From positions 27,553 through 91,552 of the forward strand of contig MOYE01000002.1 of the NCBI GenBank assembly GCA_001899335.1: a stretch of 64,000 nucleotides of DNA, given 5' to 3'. Numbering within the stretch: position 1 is the first letter of the stretch; every line of letters begins with the position of its first letter. The notes under the pieces were generated by a model that was not told the DNA's origin, made no database searches, and was given only the letters and a program-made list of their open reading frames with translations. Of this stretch, positions 42,831 through 50,355 are shown in pieces. The DNA comes from Candidatus Gastranaerophilus phascolarcticola (lineage in GTDB: Bacteria; Cyanobacteriota; Vampirovibrionia; Gastranaerophilales; Gastranaerophilaceae). The translations under genes and the position numbers were made by a program.

Positions 42831-43742
42831 TTATTTACCCTTATTTTTTAAGTAATTTAATACTTTTGTAATCTTCTCATCCGGCGGAATTTCTAATTCT
42901 ATTATCTCATTAGAAAACGGTTTTGTAAACTTTAGGTAATAGGATTGCAAAACTTGCTCTTCGGTTGCGGCTTTGCCTGTTCCTCCGTAAAGTGTGTCGT
43001 TGTAAACCGGGTGTTTTTTGTGTGACAGGTGAACGCGGATTTGGTGAGTGCGTCCTGTGATGAGCGTAAGCTCAAGATATGTCGCGTCTTTAAACCGTTC
43101 CAAAACCTTTACGACGGTACGGCTTTCTTTTCCGTCCGGTACGACCGCCATTTTGTGAGTGACTTTCGGGTGGCGCCCGATTGGAAGATTAATTTCTTCA
43201 AAATCCTCTTTGTAATTGCCGTTTACGATAGCACGGTATTTTTTTGTAAGCGTGTGGTTTTTAATCTCTTGTGCAAGAAATTCGTGCGCAGCATTATTTT
43301 TTGCAATCATTAAAAGTCCGGATGTGTTGCGGTCAAGGCGGTGTAAAATTCCGCGGCGGAGTTCGCCGTTGAGGTCGGAAAGATTATCGCCGAATTTGTA
43401 CAAAAGAGCGTTGACAAGTGTGCCGCTGCGCTCCTGTGTCGTCGGGTGGGTAAGCATTCCGGAAGGCTTATTTACAACAAGCATGTTTTCGTCCTCCCAA
43501 ACCACTTCCAACGGAATATTTTCCGGTTCAATTTTAATCTCTTCTATTTCCGGCATGGTCATTTCAATTTTGTCATCTTCACGCAGAATGTATGACGCTT
43601 TCTTTTCGCTGCCGTTAATTTTAACCGCGCCGGACTTTATTAACGCTTGAATTTTTGAGCGCGAAAGATTTTCGGATACTTCTGCAAGGAAAGTATCAAG
43701 TCGTTTGCCCTCTGAATTTTCATCAACCGAAATCGTAAACAT
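42831..43742 (-). CDS. RluD family pseudouridine synthase
   Basis: A 303-residue RluA/C/D-type enzyme. An N-terminal S4 domain (RLDTFLAEVSENLSRSKIQALIKSG) precedes the core, with VVNKPSGMLTHP near 92-103, HRLDRNTSGLLMIAKN near 136-151 (catalytic Asp) and TGRTHQIRVHL near 235-245. It modifies 23S rRNA helix 69 (RluD) in relatives. It directly follows lspA without a gap, a common arrangement, and leads into the small membrane protein gene. Confidence 0.93.
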   Translation of the reverse strand: MFTISVDENSEGKRLDTFLAEVSENLSRSKIQALIKSGAVKINGSEKKASYILREDDKIEMTMPEIEEIKIEPENIPLEVVWEDENMLVVNKPSGMLTHPTTQERSGTLVNALLYKFGDNLSDLNGELRRGILHRLDRNTSGLLMIAKNNAAHEFLAQEIKNHTLTKKYRAIVNGNYKEDFEEINLPIGRHPKVTHKMAVVPDGKESRTVVKVLERFKDATYLELTLITGRTHQIRVHLSHKKHPVYNDTLYGGTGKAATEEQVLQSYYLKFTKPFSNEIIELEIPPDEKITKVLNYLKNKGK

Positions 43743-44204
43743 TTACTTAACCTTTTTGAACAGAATTATTATGACCAGCACGATTACACTGACGTTAATC
43801 ATAATATCCGAAATGTTAAACACCGGGAAGTTAACGAAAGTTAGTTCAAAAAAGTCACGAACACAGCCGATTGCGATACGTTCGTGCATATTACCGAAAG
43901 TTCCTGCACAAAGCATTGCAATCCAAAAGAGGGTTGATGCGCTCAAACGTCCGAGGTTTTTAAAAACATAGACAAAAAGCAGCGTAATTGCGCTGCAGGA
44001 AAAAATTATAAGTGCCTCGCGGGCGTTTCGAAGAATATTAAACGCTGCACCGGTGTTTTCAAGATAATGAAGTTTCAATATTGGTGTTGAAAAATTTAGT
44101 CCGTGCGCCATACTTTGCACAAGTAAATTCGACAAAAATAAATCTACGATAATCAAAAATACAAAAAGGCTTATAAAATAAAGTGTTTTTGTTGTATTAT
44201 TCAT
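43743..44204 (-). CDS. lspA: Lipoprotein signal peptidase, LspA-like with altered catalytic motif
   Basis: A 153-residue polytopic aspartic peptidase with four membrane segments. LENTGAAFNI near 48-57 is the family motif, and FNISDIMI near 127-134 keeps the second catalytic Asp. The first dyad motif, normally GNxxDR, reads GNMHER: the Asp is a Glu. DNA confirms GAA at that codon. The enzyme may still work, act more slowly, or have changed role. It overlaps the upstream secreted-protein gene by 8 bp. Confidence 0.88.
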   Translation of the reverse strand: MNNTTKTLYFISLFVFLIIVDLFLSNLLVQSMAHGLNFSTPILKLHYLENTGAAFNILRNAREALIIFSCSAITLLFVYVFKNLGRLSASTLFWIAMLCAGTFGNMHERIAIGCVRDFFELTFVNFPVFNISDIMINVSVIVLVIIILFKKVK

Positions 44205-45069
44205 CGGAGTCTTTTACCTCGCAATATTTGTTTTCAGGTATTACATTAACCCTCGTCATCATAAACGCTAAACCGCTCATATAAAGTTTCACGCCCCCGT
44301 CAGGGATTGGATGACCGCGGGTTATGCCGATTGACGCAATGATATATTCGTTAATATTTTTCTTGTTGGCAATGAAAATGCGTTCTAATTCTAAGTCTTC
44401 AAGAACCCTGAAAACTTCATCCTCTTCTTTTAGCGGGAAAACCGCAGGAGATTGCATTATTGAACCCATTAACAAGGCGTTTCTCGGAAGATTATTTATC
44501 TCAAGCGTAGAGGAATAGCTTTCACCTGCACCGATTATCATTGGTGCGGTAAGTTTTAAATCAAGATACTGTGCCTCGCCAAAAATTATAGAGTTGTGCT
44601 CTTCAATAGCCTGTTCCGCTGTTATAAGCCACTTGCCGTCAATTTTCTCAAGGTAATAAACTGTGTGTGCGAAAGCCTCTAAATTCCCCTTGAGTTCTAA
44701 ATCCTCGCGTTGGATATTCTTGGCTTGTGCGTATTCGTAAACATCCACTGTCGCAAAATTATCGTTTACATCCAGCATATTGATTTTTGTTGCCATTTTC
44801 AAATCAGGATAGAGTTCGTAATTCTCTTTGATGATTTTGAATGTCATATTTTTGTCGAACGCGTCGGAATTTCTGTATTTTTCAGCATAAAAATCTTTTA
44901 ATTTTTCGTAATCGTGCGCATTAGAATACTTTGTTTGGAGCGCGAATAGAGATTTAATTTCTTTTTCTGTATTTTTAACTTCTTTCCAGGACGAAACCAT
45001 TCCCGCGTGTGCCGTCTGAACGCTAAGAGCTAAACCTATTATAAGTACTAATAAAAACTTTTTCATCAT
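44197..45069 (-). CDS. Exported NTF2-like domain protein
   Basis: A 290-residue protein with a Sec signal peptide (KFLLVLIIGLALSVQTAHA, cut near residue 22). An NTF2/SnoaL-like domain follows at about 35-155: helix-strand stretches with KYSNAHDYEKLKDFYAEKYRNSD and HTVYYLEKIDGKWLIT, the usual last strands. The C-terminal 130 residues form a beta-rich part without a recognised family. One Cys near the end. It is co-transcribed with lspA (8-bp overlap). Substrate unknown. Confidence 0.7.
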   Translation of the reverse strand: MMKKFLLVLIIGLALSVQTAHAGMVSSWKEVKNTEKEIKSLFALQTKYSNAHDYEKLKDFYAEKYRNSDAFDKNMTFKIIKENYELYPDLKMATKINMLDVNDNFATVDVYEYAQAKNIQREDLELKGNLEAFAHTVYYLEKIDGKWLITAEQAIEEHNSIIFGEAQYLDLKLTAPMIIGAGESYSSTLEINNLPRNALLMGSIMQSPAVFPLKEEDEVFRVLEDLELERIFIANKKNINEYIIASIGITRGHPIPDGGVKLYMSGLAFMMTRVNVIPENKYCEVKDSDE

Positions 45070-45091
45070 GATTGAATTATAGAATAAAAAC

Positions 45092-45277
45092 TTAGTCTAC
45101 GTCAATAGTGACAGCGTCTTCGATATCTTTGTTTGCGATGTAAAGCAAGTGAAACATTATGTATAAGTTGCTTTGAATTTCGCATAGAGCGTCAAAAAGA
45201 CTTCCCATACTTTCTAACGATGCTTCAAGCCTGTGATTAATTCTTTTTGCCAATTCTTTTCTTGTTTTGTTGTCCAT
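45092..45277 (-). CDS. Small helical protein, unknown
   Basis: A 61-residue protein, likely two helices (RKELAKRINHRLEASLESMGSLFDALCEIQSN and a hydrophobic MFHLLYIANKDIEDAV). It is not a clear membrane protein. A strong promoter (TTGACA 45337-45332, 16-bp spacer, TATAAT 45315-45310) supports it as a real gene. It is divergent from the XRE regulator gene, with TCCGTATTAT repeated in the gap, so it is probably the regulator's target. Confidence 0.6.
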   Translation of the reverse strand: MDNKTRKELAKRINHRLEASLESMGSLFDALCEIQSNLYIMFHLLYIANKDIEDAVTIDVD

Positions 45278-45283
45278 AGTTTC

Positions 45284-45348
45284 TCCGTATTATGTTGCGT
45301 TGCTTCCGTATTATAGCACGGTAAAAACGTATGTCAATATGGTACAAT
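45284..45348. promoter_or_regulatory. Divergent control region of the 61-aa gene and XRE gene
   Basis: TCCGTATTAT occurs at 45284-45293 and 45305-45314, 21 bp apart, two helical turns. The second copy overlaps the leftward -10 (TATAAT, 45310-45315), whose -35 is TTGACA at 45332-45337. A rightward TACAAT (45343-45348) ends 8 bp before the XRE ATG, implying a nearly leaderless message. Confidence 0.65.
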
Positions 45349-45355
45349 ATTCACA

Positions 45356-45571
45356 ATGGAAAAATATTACAAACAACTTGCAGATAATTTAAGAGTTGAG
45401 AGAGCGAAACGAAAACTCTCTCAACAAAAACTTGCAATTCTATCTAATGTTTCTATTGAAACAATTGGGGCAATTGAACGTGAAATAGCCAATCCTACAC
45501 TTGATACACTGATTTCCATAGCCCTTGCACTGGACGTTGATTTAAACACACTTTTATCGTTGAAAAAATAA
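45356..45571 (+). CDS. XRE family regulator, short
   Basis: A 71-residue protein that is little more than a Cro/CI helix-turn-helix at about 10-66 (KLSQQKLAILSNVSIETIGAIEREIANPTLDTLISIALAL). There is no ribosome-binding site, and a -10 hexamer lies only 8 bp upstream, so translation is probably leaderless. It is adjacent to the antisense-RNA/peptide locus and may also act there. Single-domain regulators of this size commonly control neighbouring small genes. Confidence 0.88.
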   Translation: MEKYYKQLADNLRVERAKRKLSQQKLAILSNVSIETIGAIEREIANPTLDTLISIALALDVDLNTLLSLKK

Positions 45572-45585
45572 TTTACGCAACCCAC

Positions 45586-45614
45586 TTGAAATATTTATCA
45601 AGATAGTTTATAAT
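45586..45614 (+). promoter_or_regulatory. Promoter of the antisense RNA
   Basis: TTGAAA (45586-45591), 17-bp spacer, TATAAT (45609-45614), predicted start near 45621. Confidence 0.8.
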
Positions 45615-45620
45615 AAAAAC

Positions 45621-45726
45621 ATAGGGAGCCGGTCAGGCTCGTACCAGTCTAACCGACTTTATCACACCCTATATGATTTCAGAAATAATTGTTAAAAAAA
45701 GTCCTATTAGCCGTAGGACTTTTTTA
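45621..45726 (+). ncRNA. Candidate antisense RNA, about 105 nt, opposite a small peptide
   Basis: From the predicted start at 45621 the RNA folds with ATAGGG closing on CCCTAT and an inner GAGCC/GGCTC hairpin. It then runs into a terminator at 45693-45726. It covers the whole peptide frame on the other strand (45669-45740). Its terminator stem lies inside that frame. It is not SRP RNA: the GGAAGCAGCC loop is absent. Role inferred: antitoxin of a type I system. Confidence 0.6.
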
Positions 45727-45740
45727 ATTACTTCCCTCAT
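45669..45740 (-). CDS. 23-residue hydrophobic peptide (type I toxin-like)
   Basis: The minus strand has AAGGAGG (45752-45746), 5 nt, then ATG at 45740 and 23 codons to TAG. The peptide begins MREVIKKVLRLIGLFL and continues with a hydrophobic TIISEII end: a basic N-terminus followed by one amphipathic membrane-spanning-length segment. Such peptides (Fst, TisB, Ibs and Ldr types) depolarise membranes when overproduced. An extended -10 (TGTGATAAT, 45772-45764) lies just upstream. The opposing RNA would block translation. Homology to a known toxin is not claimed; length, Shine-Dalgarno and antisense RNA are the evidence. Confidence 0.6.
   Translation of the reverse strand: MREVIKKVLRLIGLFLTIISEII
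45693..45726 (+). terminator. Terminator of the antisense RNA
   Basis: AAAAAAGTCCTA pairs with TAGGACTTTTTT, a 12-bp stem with a 7-nt loop and T run. The same stem is coding in the opposite peptide frame. Confidence 0.85.
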
Positions 45741-45763
45741 ATGAGCCTCCTTATCTGCCCCTT

Positions 45764-45772
45764 ATTATCACA
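45764..45772 (-). promoter_or_regulatory. Extended -10 of the peptide gene
   Basis: The minus strand reads TGTGATAAT, 23 bp before ATG 45740. No convincing -35 is seen, typical for extended -10 promoters. Confidence 0.5.
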
Positions 45773-45843
45773 TTACAAGGGTGTGTGGCTTTCGGAGGTT
45801 CGGGGCGTTACCCTATGTTTAAATTTCAAGGTTCTGGTTTATG

Positions 45844-47238
45844 CTAGAAAGCGTCAGTCTTAATCGGGTTTTTGAATTTCGTAATATTTCCTTGGAAGAG
45901 AAGTTTTACGCTGCCAACAGGGCCGTTTCTGTGTTTTGCAATAATGATTTCGGATTCGCCGTTAGCAGATTTTGCCGCAGCCTCTTCGCCCTCTTCTTCG
46001 ACTTTTTTATAATAATCGTCACGGTAAATAAACATTACAATGTCGGCGTCCTGCTCGATTGCGCCGGATTCACGAAGGTCTGACAGCATCGGACGTTTAT
46101 CGGTTCTGCTTTCAACGGCACGGGATAATTGCGAAAGTGCGATGACAGGCACGTCAAGTTCTCTTGCAAGGACTTTCAGACCGCGCGAAATCGCTGAAAT
46201 TTGCTGCATACGGTCTTCTCTTCCTGAACCCTCCATCAACTGCAAGTAGTCGATTACGATAAGTCCGAGATTTTTCTCTTTCATTTTTAAACGGCGGCAT
46301 TTCGCACGCAAATCCGTAATCGTACAACCGCTTGTATCGTCAATATATATAGGTGCTTGAGAAAATTCGTTCATTGCATTTGCAAGTTTTTCCCAGTCTT
46401 TGCTTTGCATATTGCCTGTTTTCAGACGCTGTGTGTCAACTTCTGCTTCTGAACAAAGCATACGTTGCATTAACTGTTGTTTTGACATCTCAAGCGAGAA
46501 TATTGCAACCGGAACTTTTGATTGAATGGCGACGTTTTGTGCAATGTTTAGAACAAACGCGGTTTTACCCATTGCAGGACGCGCTGCAATGATGATTAAG
46601 TCTGATTTATGGAGTCCGTTTGTCATTGCGTCAAGTTCGTAGAACTTCGTTGCAACGCCTGTAAGTTCGCCTTTGTGTTCGTAATTGTATTCAATTCTTT
46701 GGTAGGTATCAAGAACTATGTCTTTAACGTGAACAAGGTCTGAAGTAGATTTTTTTGACGCGATGTCAAAGATTAATCTTTCTGCGCTGTCGAGAGCCTC
46801 GTCAACGGTCATTTGTTTTTCGTAGCCGCTTGCAACGATTTCGGAACCCGCGCTGATGAGCGAACGTTTAATCGCGTTTTCCATAATGATTTTTGCGTAA
46901 TACTTAACGTTTGCGGTTGTAACCGTGTTGGCAAGCAGGTCGTTAATATACGCACGTCCGCCGACGCTTTCAAGTTTTGAACTGTAGTTAAGAGTTTCGG
47001 AAACCGATACGATGTCGATGTTTTCGTTTGAATCGTAAAGGTGTTTCATTGCCTCGTAAATGTGGCGGTGTGCAGGCATGTAAAAGGATTCCGGACGAAG
47101 CATTTCGACAACCTTATTTAAAACATTCGGCTGTTTTAGTATCGCTCCAAGTACCGCCTCTTCTGCCTCAACACTCTGTGGCGGTAGTGTATCCGGGTTT
47201 ACGTTGTTAAATTCTTTTTTATCTTTTACAAATGCCAT
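45844..47238 (-). CDS. dnaB: Replicative DNA helicase DnaB
   Basis: A 464-residue RecA-fold hexameric helicase. The N-terminal domain (PPQSVEAEEAVLGAILKQPNVL) is followed by a linker helix and the motor, with Walker A IAARPAMGKTAFVLN near 215-229, Walker B LIVIDYLQLM near 325, SQLSRAVESR near 370 and RESGAIEQDADIVMF near 390. It unwinds the replication fork. The stop lies about 75 bp from the peptide locus. Confidence 0.97.
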   Translation of the reverse strand: MAFVKDKKEFNNVNPDTLPPQSVEAEEAVLGAILKQPNVLNKVVEMLRPESFYMPAHRHIYEAMKHLYDSNENIDIVSVSETLNYSSKLESVGGRAYINDLLANTVTTANVKYYAKIIMENAIKRSLISAGSEIVASGYEKQMTVDEALDSAERLIFDIASKKSTSDLVHVKDIVLDTYQRIEYNYEHKGELTGVATKFYELDAMTNGLHKSDLIIIAARPAMGKTAFVLNIAQNVAIQSKVPVAIFSLEMSKQQLMQRMLCSEAEVDTQRLKTGNMQSKDWEKLANAMNEFSQAPIYIDDTSGCTITDLRAKCRRLKMKEKNLGLIVIDYLQLMEGSGREDRMQQISAISRGLKVLARELDVPVIALSQLSRAVESRTDKRPMLSDLRESGAIEQDADIVMFIYRDDYYKKVEEEGEEAAAKSANGESEIIIAKHRNGPVGSVKLLFQGNITKFKNPIKTDAF

Positions 47239-47375
47239 GATTTTCTCCCTTATAATAATGTAGTTGAAAAAATTTTCTTTTCCAACTTTGTTTTACGAAT
47301 TGTTAAAAATTTGCCTTAAATACTAGCCTAAATTTTTATATTGTCCTATGATGAAGAAAAACGGGAGAAGTTTTT

Positions 47376-47855
47376 ATGATGGATGAAATTTTGGAAGATA
47401 GAACAGGGTTGGATTTAACCAAACGCAGTGCGTTTTCGTATGCTGATGATGTTTTTACATCTCGTTCATTTTCTGCTTTAATCGCAAAAAATAATATTCC
47501 GCTCTCTCATAAAAAACTTGCTGATAATTATGTTATTATCAAACGTGTTTTCAGGTTTCAGGCTGTTAGCGGCAGAATTACAAAAACCGAAAAAGCGCTT
47601 TTGGATAAATATGATTTTAATACGTTGGAATTTACGACTGTTAAGCAGATGTTTGAAGAGCTTGCTCTGTTGCAAAAATGGTCTGCAAGTCCTGATGCTA
47701 AACTTCGCGCTGATGCAGATGAAATTTTGGAAATCAGAACTAAAGAATTGAAATTCCTTTCTGCTAACCATTATGTAAACCTTTCAAACGAAATTTACCG
47801 CGGCTATGTGGCGCTTGAAAATTATTTCGTTGAAATTAGTAAGTATAAATACTGA
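47376..47855 (+). CDS. Unknown 159-aa protein
   Basis: A soluble, largely helical protein of unknown family with no signal peptide, membrane span or Cys. The middle (KRVFRFQAVSGRITKTEKALLDKYDF) and the end (LSANHYVNLSNEIYRGYVALENYF) look like packed helices. GGGAGAAG lies upstream of the ATG. It starts divergently from dnaB, and the last 20 bp overlap the 3' end of comEC tail to tail. Confidence 0.6.
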   Translation: MMDEILEDRTGLDLTKRSAFSYADDVFTSRSFSALIAKNNIPLSHKKLADNYVIIKRVFRFQAVSGRITKTEKALLDKYDFNTLEFTTVKQMFEELALLQKWSASPDAKLRADADEILEIRTKELKFLSANHYVNLSNEIYRGYVALENYFVEISKYKY

Positions 47856-50205
47856 TAAATTTTCTACGTTTGGTATTGAACGTGTAAGTCTTAATCGTTT
47901 TGCCGTCAGTGGAAATTTTAACCGCGTTGTCGTAGTCTGTGCGGAAAACTTTTACGCCTTTTTGTGCAAGATTTTCTAATGTTTGTTTTGACGGGTGCCC
48001 GAAACGATTTTGTCCTGTCGAGATTATTGCAATCTTAGGGTTTATCGCCTGAAGCATTTCCGGACTTGTAACATTCTTTGCGCCGTGGTGCCCGACTTTT
48101 AAAACTTCTATATCAGTTGGCAGAAATTCTTTTATTTTCTCGAAACCTTTAATACCTGCATCGCCTGTGAAAAGAATGTCAAAATCCTTATAACTCATAA
48201 GCGTTTGGATAGAATTTTCGTTGTCGCTTTCTTTGATACCGGAGCGTAAAAGTTTTATGCGAAAATCGTTTTTCTCTTCAATTGTTTCATTGTTTTGCGC
48301 AATTTCAAAAGGTGTGCCGCTCAAATCCAAAGCGTTATAAATAGATGTTGCGGTTACGGTTTTGCGGTCTGTTGAGTTCAGGTAAACTTTTGCTATTTTG
48401 AAATTCTCGATAAAGTAAGCGCCGCCGCCGGCATGGTCGTTATCAAAGTGGGTGATAATTAAACCTTTAATTTTTCTTATGCCGTGGTCTTTCATATATT
48501 TCCCGATTGTCATTGAGGCTTGAGGGTTTGAGCTTCTGTAGGAAAATTTGCCGGTGTCGATGACATAGTATTCGTTAGCAGGAGTTTTGACCAAGAACGC
48601 GTCTGCGTTTTGAACGTCAAAGGAAATAACTTCAAAGTTGTGGTTCGGAAAATGTATCAGCGTTGCGCCGAATATTACTAAAAGCGCGCTGCCGGTGACT
48701 AAAATCTTTTTATCAAGCCCGAATTTTATCAAAAGTGTTATTATGCCCAGCAGAATATAGTACAAAAACATTTGTAAAACCGTAGGTTTTGCGGTTGTTA
48801 TGAGCGAATAATCAATTGCGGAGAAAAAGTTGGAGATATTTACAATCGCGGAAATAAAGAAATTTATGACAAAATCCATTGCAAGGCAGAGGTATTTTGT
48901 GAGCGGATAGAAAATTGCGAGGATTGAGCTTATAAACCCTCCGAAACTTATCACGCACAGGAACGGGACGATTGCGATGTTTGCGAAAACCGAATAGGGT
49001 GCAAAAGTGTTGAAATAAAACATTTGTGTCGGCGCGACCCAGGCTTGTGCAACAACCGGGATTGTCACGTCACCCTTGACAGCTTCGGGAAGTTTTATGT
49101 CTTTAAGCCGCTGATGGAGGGTTTGTCCTGTTGTCAAAATCCCGAGTGTTGCAAGAAATGACATTTGAAATCCGATGTCGTTAAGATACGCGGGGTTATA
49201 TAATAGCATTAAGAGTGCTACAAACGAAAGAAGTGAAACGCTGTGAGCGTCACGGTCAAAGAGTTTACCGACAAGGACGAAAGTCAGCATCAACGCAGCC
49301 CGTACGACCGATGCGCCAAGACCTGTCATTAGCGTGTAAAGAATTACAAGAAAAATCCCTGAAATGAGCGTTATCCTGTACGGAACACGTAATTTACTCA
49401 TAAAGAAAAACCAAAAACCGTAAATAAACGCTACATTCATACCCGATGCCGCGAGTATGTGCAAAAGCCCTGAATTTATAAATGAGTTTTTAATGTGTTC
49501 CGGCGGTGCCACCGCGTCGTCACCAAAGACAACGCCGCCAAGGATTTCGAGGTTCGGGGATTTCAAATATTGCCGGTGAATTTTCAGAATTTTACCCCGC
49601 AGCTCGTTTAAATTTTGCATAAAAACCCATTTTGGCGTAAGTTTTGCCGGGATTTTGGTACAATTTTCACTATTTGCGTATAAAACCGAATAAGCTCCGT
49701 GGTTTTGTAAAAATCTGGCGTAGTTAAATTGTGACGGGTTCCCGACTTTACCAGGACGGCGGAGATTTCCTTTAATTTCAAGATGATTTCCGACTTTGAT
49801 ATCCTCAAAATTTCGCTGTTTGTCGTTTACCCAAACCAGAACTTTCCCACCTTTGGTTTGCATATAGAATTTATTCGTTGTGCCAGTCTGTTCCGGTACG
49901 CTTACAATTTGACCTTGTAAGGTTACTGTCGCCGGTGCCTGTAGTGAAACCTCATCAAAATCCTTAATCCTAAGGCTTGAATTGAAAAAGCCCAAATAAA
50001 ACATCACAATCATCAAAATTGCAAATTTTACCGGAACCAGTCCGAAAAACAAAAGCAAAATTGCACAAAAAGTCACGCCGACAGCCATTTGTATTTCAAT
50101 TCCGTTGTAAAACGAGATTACGCCGAGAATGAATGCAAACGTGACTGCGAACATTACCAGGTTTTTGTTCTGCAGCAAAGTGCTTGTACTATTTCTTAAT
50201 TCCAT
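47836..50205 (-). CDS. comEC: ComEC/Rec2 competence protein
   Basis: A 789-residue membrane protein for DNA uptake. The N-terminal soluble domain is at about 60-190, with an OB-like fold between membrane segments. The competence core (HILAASGMNVAFIYGF near 230, GLGASVVRAALML near 295) has about eight further segments. A C-terminal metallo-beta-lactamase domain (LIITHFDNDHAGGGAYF near 570) follows, which lies outside and probably processes the non-transported strand. It needs a type IV pilus-like retraction system, consistent with the pilins and peptidase in the window. Confidence 0.95.
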   Translation of the reverse strand: MELRNSTSTLLQNKNLVMFAVTFAFILGVISFYNGIEIQMAVGVTFCAILLLFFGLVPVKFAILMIVMFYLGFFNSSLRIKDFDEVSLQAPATVTLQGQIVSVPEQTGTTNKFYMQTKGGKVLVWVNDKQRNFEDIKVGNHLEIKGNLRRPGKVGNPSQFNYARFLQNHGAYSVLYANSENCTKIPAKLTPKWVFMQNLNELRGKILKIHRQYLKSPNLEILGGVVFGDDAVAPPEHIKNSFINSGLLHILAASGMNVAFIYGFWFFFMSKLRVPYRITLISGIFLVILYTLMTGLGASVVRAALMLTFVLVGKLFDRDAHSVSLLSFVALLMLLYNPAYLNDIGFQMSFLATLGILTTGQTLHQRLKDIKLPEAVKGDVTIPVVAQAWVAPTQMFYFNTFAPYSVFANIAIVPFLCVISFGGFISSILAIFYPLTKYLCLAMDFVINFFISAIVNISNFFSAIDYSLITTAKPTVLQMFLYYILLGIITLLIKFGLDKKILVTGSALLVIFGATLIHFPNHNFEVISFDVQNADAFLVKTPANEYYVIDTGKFSYRSSNPQASMTIGKYMKDHGIRKIKGLIITHFDNDHAGGGAYFIENFKIAKVYLNSTDRKTVTATSIYNALDLSGTPFEIAQNNETIEEKNDFRIKLLRSGIKESDNENSIQTLMSYKDFDILFTGDAGIKGFEKIKEFLPTDIEVLKVGHHGAKNVTSPEMLQAINPKIAIISTGQNRFGHPSKQTLENLAQKGVKVFRTDYDNAVKISTDGKTIKTYTFNTKRRKFISIYTY

Positions 50206-50355
50206 TAATCTTAAGTTACAACAAACAATTTTAACTTCAAAAATATTTACAAAAAAATCGTTACAAATGAAAACAAATCGGTAACAGTGGATTTGTTTTG
50301 TTGTAAGATTGTATCTATGAGTTTTGGTTTTTCAATAACAAACAAAGTTGATTAT

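Noticed and set aside
45621..45726. Small SRP RNA
   Set aside because: The conserved GGAAGCAGCC-type loop and GGTCAGG strand are missing.
50206..50355. Replication origin beside dnaA
   Set aside because: No cluster of TTATNCACA boxes or AT-rich unwinding element was seen near dnaA.
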